A DNA stretch of 64,000 nt, taken from VXMO01 sp965205915 (GTDB lineage Bacteria > Chloroflexota > Dehalococcoidia > UBA6926). Every line of letters begins with the position of its first letter. Within the stretch, counting starts at the first letter, position 1. Where the stretch lies: NCBI GenBank assembly GCA_965205915.1, contig OZ242191.1, positions 2,046,001-2,110,000 on the forward strand, read 5' to 3'. Below, piece after piece: positions 23,338-31,586 of this stretch. Position numbers and translations under genes: made by a program. The notes beneath the pieces were generated by a model. The model worked only from the letters and a program-made list of their open reading frames with translations. It did not search any database and was not told where the DNA came from.

Positions 23338-25005
23338 ATGCAAGGTACGTATTGGCGCTGGGGGCGGATTCTGTTGCCGCTGGGTTTTTTAGCGGTGGCG
23401 TTCGCTTGGCCGCTTTTCAGCGTCATGCGCATCGGGCTCGGGTGGGACGGGCAGGGGATTCTTGCGCCGTTCATCGACGCGGCGAGCGATCCTTATCTGA
23501 GGGGTCGGTTCGTTTTCACAGTGTGGCAGGCTGCGCTCTCGACGGTGTTGGCGCTGCTGTTTGGGTTGCCATCGGCGTATGTATTTGCCAAGTATCGCTT
23601 TCGTGGGCGAGGCGTGCTGCTGGCGGCGATAACGATTCCGTTCATCCTGCCGCCCATCGTCGTCGCGCTCGGCCTGCTCTCCCTGCTGGGGCCGTCGGGG
23701 TTGGCAAACTCGGCGCTGGAGGGGGTGTTTGGATTCGATGATCCCCCAATTCGGCTGCTCAATACGTTCGCCATCATCCTGATCGCGCACGTCGTCTATG
23801 AGTACACCATCGTCGTGCGGCTCGTATCGACGTTCTGGTCGAACATGGACCCGGCGGTGGGAGAGGCGGCGTCCATGCTGGGGGCATCGCCCCGTCGCGT
23901 GTTCCTGACCGTGACTGCGCCGCTGCTTGCGCCGGCCATCGCGGCGGCAGGCGCGTTGATCTTCCTGTTCACATTCACGAGCTTCGGCATCATCCTGATC
24001 CTCGGCGCGCCCGAGCACGCGACGTTGGAGGTGGAGATCTACTCGCTGATGACCAAGCTGTTCAGGCCGCAATTGGCGGCGGCGTTGGCGTTGACGCAGC
24101 TCATCGCGACGTTCGGGATGCTGTGGGCCTACGTTCGGCTGCAGTCGGCGGCGGTGAGTCGTATTCGACTCCGGGCGCAAGGCGTCGCGACGAGGGCATC
24201 GACTCGCTCGCCGGCCGACTACATGATGCTGATTGGAGCGTTCGCGGCGGTCTTGCTGGTGCTATCGCCGCCATTGGCGCTTCTCGTGCGATCATTCATC
24301 ACCCCGGACGGGCTTGGGCTGGACGGGTACGCGGCCATCATGTCGAACGATCGGAACGAGTATTTCTACATTTCGCCTATTGGGGCGATACGCAACTCGC
24401 TGGGGTTCGCGTTCGTGACGGTGGTGTTGGCTGTGCCGCTAGGAGTGTTGGCGGCGTACGGCCTGCGCAACCCCCGCGCGTGGTGGCGCAACCCGCTGGA
24501 CGCCCTCTACATGCTGCCTCTAGGCGTCTCGGCCGTCACGCTCGGACTGGGGTATCTGTTGAGCCTGCGGGTGGGAGCGTTCGATGTGCGGACGACGGTC
24601 GTCCCCATCATCCTGGCGCACACCCTGATCGCGTACCCGTTCGTGATTCGCGTCGTGCTATCGACGATGCGGGCGATACGGCCTCATCTGCGAGAGGCGG
24701 CGCATGTGCTGGGCACGGGGCCACTGATGACGGTGATGCGCGTCGATTTGCCCATCCTCTCCCGCGCCATTCTCGTTGGATCCGTCTTTGCGTTCGCCGT
24801 CTCACTGGGTGAATTCGGCGCGACGCTGTTGCTAAGCCGACCGGAGTACACAACGATGCCCGTCGCAATCCTGAATTACCTAACGCGCCCAGGCGTGGCC
24901 AACCTGGCAAGCGCCCTGGCAATGAGCACCGTCCTGATGGTGGTGGCAGGAGCAGGATTCTTCCTGATCGAAAGAGCCCGCTACCGAGGCTGGGGAGAGT
25001 TCTAG
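23338..25005 (+). CDS. thiP: thiamine ABC transporter permease (ThiP-like)
   Basis: The 555-residue inner-membrane protein is built of two homologous six-helix halves of the binding-protein-dependent permease type. Each half carries an EAA loop that contacts the ATPase: EAASMLGASPRRVFLTVTAP near residue 180 and EAAHVLGTGPLMTVMRVDLP near residue 455. Fused double permeases of this length are typical of ThiP and Fe3+ (FbpB) importers. The riboswitch upstream and the pyrophosphokinase downstream favour thiamine. ATG 23338 has AGGTAGGG 5 nt upstream; GTG 23335 is an alternative. Confidence 0.88.
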   Translation: MQGTYWRWGRILLPLGFLAVAFAWPLFSVMRIGLGWDGQGILAPFIDAASDPYLRGRFVFTVWQAALSTVLALLFGLPSAYVFAKYRFRGRGVLLAAITIPFILPPIVVALGLLSLLGPSGLANSALEGVFGFDDPPIRLLNTFAIILIAHVVYEYTIVVRLVSTFWSNMDPAVGEAASMLGASPRRVFLTVTAPLLAPAIAAAGALIFLFTFTSFGIILILGAPEHATLEVEIYSLMTKLFRPQLAAALALTQLIATFGMLWAYVRLQSAAVSRIRLRAQGVATRASTRSPADYMMLIGAFAAVLLVLSPPLALLVRSFITPDGLGLDGYAAIMSNDRNEYFYISPIGAIRNSLGFAFVTVVLAVPLGVLAAYGLRNPRAWWRNPLDALYMLPLGVSAVTLGLGYLLSLRVGAFDVRTTVVPIILAHTLIAYPFVIRVVLSTMRAIRPHLREAAHVLGTGPLMTVMRVDLPILSRAILVGSVFAFAVSLGEFGATLLLSRPEYTTMPVAILNYLTRPGVANLASALAMSTVLMVVAGAGFFLIERARYRGWGEF

Positions 25006-25930
25006 CCATGCCCCCCATCCGTCTCCGAGCCACCCCCATCCGTCTCCGAGCCACCCCCACCCGTCTCCGAGCCACCCCGATTGTCATTCCGAGCCACCCC
25101 CATCCGTCTCCGAGCCGCCCCGATTGTCATTCCGAGCCACCCCCATCCGTCTCCGAGCCGCCCCCACCCGTCTCCGAGCCACCCCCATCCGTCTCCGAGC
25201 CGCCCCCATTGTCATTCCGAGCCACCCCCATCCGTCTCCGAGCCGCCCCCATTGTCATTCCGAGCCACCCCCATCCGTCTCCGAGCCGCCCCCATTGTCA
25301 TTCCGAGCCACCCCCATCCGTCTCCGAGCCGCCCCATTGTCATTCCGAGCCACCCCCATCCGTCTCCGAGCCACCCCCATCCGTCTCCGGGCCACCCCAT
25401 TGTCATTCCGAGCCACCCCCCACCCGTCTCCGGGCCGCCCCCATTGTCATTCCGAGTGCAGCCGAGGAATCTAAAACCGTGATTACCCAACCACCCCCCG
25501 TCACCCCCGCGCCCCCACGCGTCATTCCCGCCCCCCCACCCGTCATTCCCGCGAACGCGGGAATCCTGATCCCCATTACCCAACCAATCCCCCGAAACGC
25601 CAACCGTGCCTATCCCCACCCCGCCACCCCACCCGTCATTCCGGCGAAAGCGGGAACCCATCCCGCCCGTCATTCCGGCGAAAGCGGGAACCCATCCCGC
25701 CCGTCATTCCGGCGAAAGCGGGAACCCCCCCCACCCGTCATTCCGGCGAAAGCGGGAACCCATCCCACCCGTCATTCCGGCGAAAGCATGCCCCGTACCC
25801 CGATACGGGGCCGGAACCCACCCCACCCGTCATTCCGGCGAAAGCCGGAATCCATCGGCTCCCCTCTCGCCGAGCTGGGAGCCCATCCGATCCCCTCTCC
25901 CTAGGGAGAGGGTTAGGGTGAGGGGACAAA
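25006..25930. repeat. large tandem array of 21-bp units followed by palindromic repeats
   Basis: About 940 bp lie between the permease and ATPase genes. From 25008 to about 25440 a CCCCCATCCGTCTCCGAGCCA unit (21 bp) is repeated more than ten times, alternating with CATTGTCATTCCGAGCCA units of the same phase. From 25441 to 25930 there are at least six CATTCCGGCGAAAGCGGGAACCCA modules and a CCCTCTCCCTAGGGAGAGGG module. Long open frames across it encode only repeats of RLRATPI-like peptides and have no family resemblance, so I do not call a gene. Confidence 0.9.
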
Positions 25931-25946
25931 AGTCAGGGAGCGGGAC

Positions 25947-26999
25947 GTGCTAGAAGTTAGCGGACTCTCGAAGAGTTTTGACGACGGACGCACGCAGGCG
26001 CTGGCGGATGTCTCGTTCGCGCTGGAGTCCGGCCGCTCTCTCGCCGTGTTGGGCCCCAGCGGTTGCGGTAAAAGCACGCTGTTGCGCCTAATCGCGGGCC
26101 TTGAAACACCGGACGCGGGGCACGTGACCGTGGACGGCGCGCCGCTAAACGGTGTGCCGCCCCATCAGCGAGGCTTCGGACTCATGCACCAGGACCTCGC
26201 CCTGTTCCCTCACCTCAACGTGCGCGACAATATCGCCTTTGGCCTGCGCAGCCTCCGCTGGTCCGCCCCGGACACCCGGTCTCGCGTTGATGAACTCCTC
26301 CGCCTCATGCGCATAGACGCGCTTGCCGACCGTTCCGTTGACACGCTTTCGGGCGGTGAGCAGCAGCGAGTGGCGCTTGCCCGCTCGCTCGCCCCGCGCC
26401 CCCGCCTCCTCATGCTCGATGAGCCGCTCGGCGCGCTCGATCGCCACCTCCGAGCGGAACTCGGCCGTGAAATCCGCCGCATCCGCGACCACGAGGGCGT
26501 GACGCTAATCTATGTGACCCACGACCACGATGAAGCGTTCGCGGTAGCGGACAACATCCTCGTACTGGAACAAGGACGAGCAGTGCAGCACGGCGCCCCG
26601 GAAGACGTATGGCTCAACCCCGCAACCCCATTCGTAGCCCGATTCCTGGGCCACGCCAACCTCTTCCAATGCTCGATATCGGCGGCTGCAAACGGAGAAA
26701 TGGAAGCATCCTGCGCCCTGGGAACATGGCGCGTAGACGCGGCGGACGGAGCACCGGACTGCACCGCGCTAATCCCACCGGAGGCCGTGTCCATCGGACC
26801 CTCTGACGCCGAATCAATGGCAGGCACAGTAATTGAACTGACGCTACAAGGCGGCAGCTACGACGTTCTCTTGAATGTTGCGGCGGAACACTTGAGAGCG
26901 CGCGTACCCATAGGGAGCGCAGCGAGACCGGAAGTCGGTGCCACAGTTTCAATATCAATTGATTGGGAACGCGCGCGACTGCTGGAATGGGTGGAATAG
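25947..26999 (+). CDS. thiQ: thiamine ABC transporter ATP-binding protein (ThiQ-like)
   Basis: The 350-residue ABC ATPase has Walker A GPSGCGKST, the Q-loop in GLMHQDLALFPHLNV, the signature LSGGEQQRVALARSL, Walker B RLLMLDEPLGALD and the switch His in YVTHDHDEA. The C-terminal 110 residues form a TOBE-type domain, as in Fe3+/thiamine/polyamine importers. The start is GTG 25947. It should energise the ThiP-like permease. Because the array separates it from the permease, its expression may depend on read-through or an unseen promoter. Confidence 0.88.
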   Translation: MLEVSGLSKSFDDGRTQALADVSFALESGRSLAVLGPSGCGKSTLLRLIAGLETPDAGHVTVDGAPLNGVPPHQRGFGLMHQDLALFPHLNVRDNIAFGLRSLRWSAPDTRSRVDELLRLMRIDALADRSVDTLSGGEQQRVALARSLAPRPRLLMLDEPLGALDRHLRAELGREIRRIRDHEGVTLIYVTHDHDEAFAVADNILVLEQGRAVQHGAPEDVWLNPATPFVARFLGHANLFQCSISAAANGEMEASCALGTWRVDAADGAPDCTALIPPEAVSIGPSDAESMAGTVIELTLQGGSYDVLLNVAAEHLRARVPIGSAARPEVGATVSISIDWERARLLEWVE

Positions 27000-27130
27000 G
27001 GTCGCGGCAAGGATGAAGCGTGAGAGGCGGCGAATGGCGGCGTGTGGCTATTGGCTCGATTTAGTGGGGCGCCGCCGGGGAATGTGAATTCGTGAATCAT
27101 TGACAATTCAGCCTTGGAGAAGTCGCCGCT

Positions 27131-28414
27131 CTAGCATGGCTGCCACTCCGCCCAGGGCCAGAAGGGCCGGGGATTAGCTTCGTCCAAAGTGCCGATTCCG
27201 TCCCGCCACACTAAAGCCCGCACATCCGAGCCATCTCGCGCCATCGTATAGAGATAGGGGTGCCCGGGCGCAATCACGTCATCACTAACACCACAAGGTC
27301 CGTCTTCATAAGCAAGGCTCTCATCATCTGGGTAAAAGTCTGCGCCAAGGACAGCGACCCGGGAACCGTCCGGCGACCAGGATGCGGCCAAACCTGGCGC
27401 CAGCATCTGATACCTGCCGCTCTCAACGTCGGCAACATAGATATGTTGGCTATCTCTCACTTCGAACAGGATCTCCGAACCGTCCGGCGACCAAGCCAGG
27501 ACATCGCTACTGACATTCAGCCCCTCTTTGTTCAACCCTGGCGCCAATGTGCGCAATTCGGAACCGTCGGAACGAACTATGAGCAGCACAGCTTCCCCAT
27601 ATGCCGGAAAGTGGGAATGCACGAACGCGAGCCGTCGCCCGTCCGGCGACCATGCAGGCTCAAAAACTTCGCTGTAATTGGGGGGTGCTCTAAACATCTC
27701 CCTCAACTCAGAGCCATCAATTCGAAATGTATACAACACGTATGTATAAATATAGTCGGGATGAGAGCCCGCACTTTCCCTAACCACAAATGCCAAGGAT
27801 GCCCCGTCTGGCGACCAAACTGGCCTTTCGTTTTTGAAGCGAGACTCTACTGATCGCTCGGAGTAATGGTCGTCAATCGTGTCGAGAACAGGAAATCGGT
27901 GAACGTCTGAACCGTCCACATCCATGATGTACACGCCCGCGTCGTCATACCCATTTCGGTGGAAGGCTAAGTGATCTCCGTCCGGGGATAAGACCGCAGC
28001 GGTTGCGAACCGCTGCGCGTCTGTGAGCCTTCGCCCGTCGGAGCCGTCTTGTCGAGAAATTTCAAGACGATATTCGTCTTCCCGGTGAGGAGTGGTTGTA
28101 AAGGAGATCCGATCAACGGTCGGAGAAACGTCAAGCCAGTATGCTTCCTTGGCGATCTGATTCAGGCTCGCACCGTCCAAACCCACTCGATAAATCCTAC
28201 CTTTGCCCCATGCCTCGGTGCTTTGGAGCGCATCCTGTGGGAGACCCTTGAAAATGATAGCCTGACCATCAGCCGACCAGTGTGGTTGGAAAGCATTCTG
28301 TGAAATCCTCACGTTGTAATCCCAAGATAATATAGGCGTACAGGGCCCCCCCATCGAAAGGACTCCGGTAACTGCCAGGACCATTAGCAACAGTCGCTTT
28401 GTCAGCAGTCTCAT
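27131..28414 (-). CDS. TolB-like WD40/PD40 beta-propeller protein, exported
   Basis: The 427-residue protein has an N-terminal hydrophobic signal (LLLMVLAVTGVLSMGG, then a Cys). It consists of repeated PD40-type blades with the motif W-S-P-D-G-x-x-[IL]-x-[FV], for example HWSADGQAIIF, VWSPDGASLAF, AWSPDGRRLAF, AWSPDGSEILF and SWSPDGSRVAV. Such propellers are ligand- or protein-binding modules, often periplasmic or cell-surface. It lies between the thiamine ATPase and thiamine pyrophosphokinase but shows no thiamine-specific feature. Confidence 0.85.
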   Translation of the reverse strand: MRLLTKRLLLMVLAVTGVLSMGGPCTPILSWDYNVRISQNAFQPHWSADGQAIIFKGLPQDALQSTEAWGKGRIYRVGLDGASLNQIAKEAYWLDVSPTVDRISFTTTPHREDEYRLEISRQDGSDGRRLTDAQRFATAAVLSPDGDHLAFHRNGYDDAGVYIMDVDGSDVHRFPVLDTIDDHYSERSVESRFKNERPVWSPDGASLAFVVRESAGSHPDYIYTYVLYTFRIDGSELREMFRAPPNYSEVFEPAWSPDGRRLAFVHSHFPAYGEAVLLIVRSDGSELRTLAPGLNKEGLNVSSDVLAWSPDGSEILFEVRDSQHIYVADVESGRYQMLAPGLAASWSPDGSRVAVLGADFYPDDESLAYEDGPCGVSDDVIAPGHPYLYTMARDGSDVRALVWRDGIGTLDEANPRPFWPWAEWQPC

Positions 28415-28545
28415 AGGCTCAAGTGTAGGCAGTTAGTTTGGTAATGCAAGAAACCTTGTATGACAAGGGTGGTGGCGGGTGCGGGGCTGCCCGGTGTGCG
28501 GCGTGGCCCCCCATCCTTCGCGGGGAAAACAGGTGGGGGGCGCGG

Positions 28546-29247
28546 TTATTCGGCTGGTAGCCGGTGTTCGTGGAGGAGGAGGATTTGGCCTTCCGCCACG
28601 CTAATCTCGGCTCCAGGCCAAGCCAGCTCATTACTAACACCCCGCGTCGCCCCATACACAAGTCGAATGCCAAGCAAATCGTATTTCAGCCCCCACGTCG
28701 TCACAACCGCACCCGTGTCGCTCAGTGGCAACAGGGTTACGTAGTCGCCTCGCCCGCCGGTGACGGTGGCGGATTCATCCTGACGGACGATGAACGCTTC
28801 CCGCATTTCGTCGATCAGCCGGATGTCCACGCCCGCCAGGTCAGCCCTCGCCAGCAAGAGCAGGTTCGCCACGCCGTGATCGAAGCGATCGATGCCTGTC
28901 AGCGCGCCGAGGATGCGGATGCGTGTTGCCCCCCGGGCCAGCGCCTCATTGAGGGCCAGTTCGCCGTCGGTCGCCGCCTTTTCCGGTGGATATTCCACCA
29001 GTTCCCAGCCGCGATTTCGGGCTGCTTGAACTGCCGCATCAGAGGCGGAATCAAAATCGCCGATGCAGAGCGTCGGTGTGATTCCCAAATCGAGGCAGGT
29101 CTCGATGCCACGATCGGCGGCGATGATGACGTCGCTTTCTCGCAGGACAGACATGACGCGCGGGCCGGGCGTGATGTCTCCGCCCGCAACGATGCAGGCG
29201 GTTGTGGGGCGGTCCGGCTGTGATTCGTGGGTAATAATGGGTCGCAC
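28546..29247 (-). CDS. thiN: thiamine pyrophosphokinase
   Basis: The enzyme transfers pyrophosphate from ATP to thiamine, making TPP. The 233 residues show IAADRGIETCLDLGITPTLCIGDFDSA (the substrate and Mg2+ site with GDFDS), the charged EYPPEKAATDGELAL motif and GALTGIDRFDHGVANLLLL. The C-terminal beta domain contains WGLKYDLLG and ATRGVSNEL, which bind thiamine. It completes the uptake-and-activation route started by the riboswitch-controlled importer, although it is on the opposite strand. Confidence 0.92.
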   Translation of the reverse strand: MRPIITHESQPDRPTTACIVAGGDITPGPRVMSVLRESDVIIAADRGIETCLDLGITPTLCIGDFDSASDAAVQAARNRGWELVEYPPEKAATDGELALNEALARGATRIRILGALTGIDRFDHGVANLLLLARADLAGVDIRLIDEMREAFIVRQDESATVTGGRGDYVTLLPLSDTGAVVTTWGLKYDLLGIRLVYGATRGVSNELAWPGAEISVAEGQILLLHEHRLPAE

Positions 29248-29345
29248 TATGGTATTGTCGTTTGACTATGCGAGTGGCGGGACTATCTGCCCGTCAACCT
29301 ATACTAGTACTAGGCTCAGGGTAGGGAATTGGCCGGGGGTAAACA

Positions 29346-30320
29346 TTGGTAGCGACCGTTGATCGTGCGCGTGAAGTTGTCGACAGGACGCTTGAGAACG
29401 TCGAACGAGTCATTGTAGGCAAGCGCGCGGCGACGGAGCTTGCGCTGACGGCGGTTCTCGGAGGCGGCCATTTCCTGATTGAGGACGTGCCGGGCGTTGG
29501 CAAGACGATGCTGGCGCGAAGTGTGGCCATTTCACTTGGCGCATCGTTCAAGAGGGTGCAGTTCACTCCCGATCTGCTGCCGACGGACGTTATCGGCGTC
29601 AACCTCTACAACCAACGCACGGGCGAGTTCGAGTTTCGGGCCGGCCCCGTCTTGGCCCACATCCTTCTCGCTGATGAGATCAACCGCGGCACGCCCAAAA
29701 CGCAATCGGCGCTGCTGGAAGCGATGGAGGAGGGGCAGGTGACAGTGGACGGCGTGACACATCCGCTGCCGAACCCATTTCACGTAATCGCCACACAGAA
29801 TCCGCTGGAGCATGAGGGAACGTTCCTGTTGCCGGAGGCGCAGCGGGATCGCTTCTTCCTGCGGCTGTCGCTGGGGTATCCGACTCTTGATTCCGAGATT
29901 GAGATCATGGAACGGACGCAGTTGGCGCATCCTATCGATTCGATTGAGCCGGTCACAACGCCGGAGGAGACGCTAGACCTGCAACAGACGGTGCGGCATG
30001 TGTACGTCGACGACCTGATCAAGAGATATATCGTGGACATCGTGGATGGCACGCGGGATCATAGCTCCGTATACGTGGGGGCGTCACCGCGAGGGGCGTT
30101 GACGCTGTTCCGTGGCGGGCAGGCCAAAGCCGTCATGGACGGGCGCGATTACGTGCTGCCGGACGACGTGAAGAATCTCGTCAGCCCGGTTTTGGGTCAT
30201 CGCATCATCCTGAATCCGAACGCGCGGATGCAAGGTGTTTCGGTTGAGGATGTTTTGGCGCAGGTGTTGGAGCGTGTTCCGGTGCCGGGTGCAGTGCCGC
30301 GAGGGTGGCTGCGGAGCTGA
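29346..30320 (+). CDS. MoxR-family AAA+ ATPase
   Basis: The 324-residue MoxR ATPase has Walker A EDVPGVGKTMLAR, the family motif QFTPDLLPTDVIGVNLYNQ, Walker B ILLADEINRGTPKTQSALLEAMEE and sensor 1 ATQNPLEHEGTFLLPEAQRDRF. MoxR proteins are chaperone-like partners that activate proteins encoded next to them. The start codon is TTG 29346. It opens an operon with DUF58 and transglutaminase genes, a widespread gene trio linked to cell-envelope or protein-complex maturation. Confidence 0.93.
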   Translation: MVATVDRAREVVDRTLENVERVIVGKRAATELALTAVLGGGHFLIEDVPGVGKTMLARSVAISLGASFKRVQFTPDLLPTDVIGVNLYNQRTGEFEFRAGPVLAHILLADEINRGTPKTQSALLEAMEEGQVTVDGVTHPLPNPFHVIATQNPLEHEGTFLLPEAQRDRFFLRLSLGYPTLDSEIEIMERTQLAHPIDSIEPVTTPEETLDLQQTVRHVYVDDLIKRYIVDIVDGTRDHSSVYVGASPRGALTLFRGGQAKAVMDGRDYVLPDDVKNLVSPVLGHRIILNPNARMQGVSVEDVLAQVLERVPVPGAVPRGWLRS

Positions 30321-30329
30321 GGTAACACA

Positions 30330-31586
30330 GTGAAGAGTCGCCGCGTCTATCTCGGCGCACTGATTGTTATGGCGCTTTTCCTGACTCTGGGGTCGGGTTT
30401 CTACGTGATGTCCAATATGCTGAGTGCGATTCTTGGCGCATTCGTCCTGGCGTGGTTGTGGACGAAACTCAGCTTGCGGGGAATCAGCGCGGGGGCGGAC
30501 GATCAACCGGCGCTGGCGCAGGTGGGCGAACAAGTGGAGCAGACGGTGTGGCTTCAAAACTCGTCGCTGCTGCCGCGTCCGTGGCTACACGTTGAGGATA
30601 TCGGCGATGTGCCCGGCCTGCCGTCCGAGGTGATGAGCGTGCCGACTCGGGGGGCACGCTCGTGGACAAAGCTGGGCACACAGGCTGAGAAGCGTGGACG
30701 TTTTCACTGGGGACCTCTGCAGCTGACGGCGTCCGACCCGTTCGGGTTGTTCAAGACGACGACGGTCGTAGGCGAGAAGCGGGAATTGGTGGTGTATCCA
30801 GCGCCGTTTCCCCTGGAAGACTTTGTTATTTCCAGCGCGGAGGAAACGGGGGACGCGCCGGACTATCGGTCGACATCACTATTCACGCCGAATGTGGTTT
30901 CGGTGCGGCGGTACTCGGTGGGGGACAGCCTGAACCGGATTCACTGGAAGAGCAGCGCGAAGCTCAATCGGCTGATGGTCAAGGAGTTCGAGACGGAGGT
31001 GCAGTCCGATCTCGCGATCCTGCTGGACCTCAACCAAAGCGTGCAGGTGGGAGACGGCCTGAGCGGGACAGAGGAGATTGGCGTCACGGTAGCGGCGTCA
31101 ATCGCACGGTATCTGCTGGAGTTCGACAACGGGGTCGGGTTTTCAGCGATTGGCGATACGGAATACACAATCCCTGGCGGGACGGGCGATAAGCACCTGT
31201 GGCGCATTTTGGAAGCGCTGGCACTGTGCCGCGCCGAGGGACGGATGCCGTTGGCAGACCTGTTGGCGGCGCATGAGGCGCGATTCAGTCGGCGGACAGG
31301 CATGATCGCTATTACGCCGTCTGTGGAGGACGCGATGACGGCGGCGGGATTCTTGCAGGAGCGGAACGCGCCGGGGGCGGTAATCCTGCTGGAGCCGATG
31401 AGCTTTGGGGGGCGGACGGACTATTCGGCCGAACTGGCGAACCTGTATTCGATGGGCGTTGCGACGTATGTCGTGCGGCTGGGTGATGACATTGGGCGGG
31501 CGCTGAGCTTCAACGCGTTGGGGCCAACTGCGATGCAGCCGGGGAATCGACGGAGTTACACACGGCCTGAGAGGTGGGGAGCGTGA
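30330..31586 (+). CDS. DUF58 domain protein
   Basis: The 418-residue protein begins (GTG) with two hydrophobic segments (residues 5-25 and about 30-48). A beta-rich region follows, then the DUF58 signature YSVGDSLNRIHWKSSAKLNRLMVKEFE around residue 195 and a von Willebrand-A-like tail. DUF58 proteins accompany MoxR ATPases and are thought to be their clients. It overlaps the start of the next gene by 4 nt (GTGA) and begins 10 nt after the MoxR gene. Confidence 0.9.
   Translation: MKSRRVYLGALIVMALFLTLGSGFYVMSNMLSAILGAFVLAWLWTKLSLRGISAGADDQPALAQVGEQVEQTVWLQNSSLLPRPWLHVEDIGDVPGLPSEVMSVPTRGARSWTKLGTQAEKRGRFHWGPLQLTASDPFGLFKTTTVVGEKRELVVYPAPFPLEDFVISSAEETGDAPDYRSTSLFTPNVVSVRRYSVGDSLNRIHWKSSAKLNRLMVKEFETEVQSDLAILLDLNQSVQVGDGLSGTEEIGVTVAASIARYLLEFDNGVGFSAIGDTEYTIPGGTGDKHLWRILEALALCRAEGRMPLADLLAAHEARFSRRTGMIAITPSVEDAMTAAGFLQERNAPGAVILLEPMSFGGRTDYSAELANLYSMGVATYVVRLGDDIGRALSFNALGPTAMQPGNRRSYTRPERWGA

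Noticed and set aside
25008..25904. 298-residue Pro/Ser/Arg-rich open reading frame
   Set aside because: The frame is kept open only by 21-bp tandem repeats; three overlapping frames are equally open and none has a recognisable domain.
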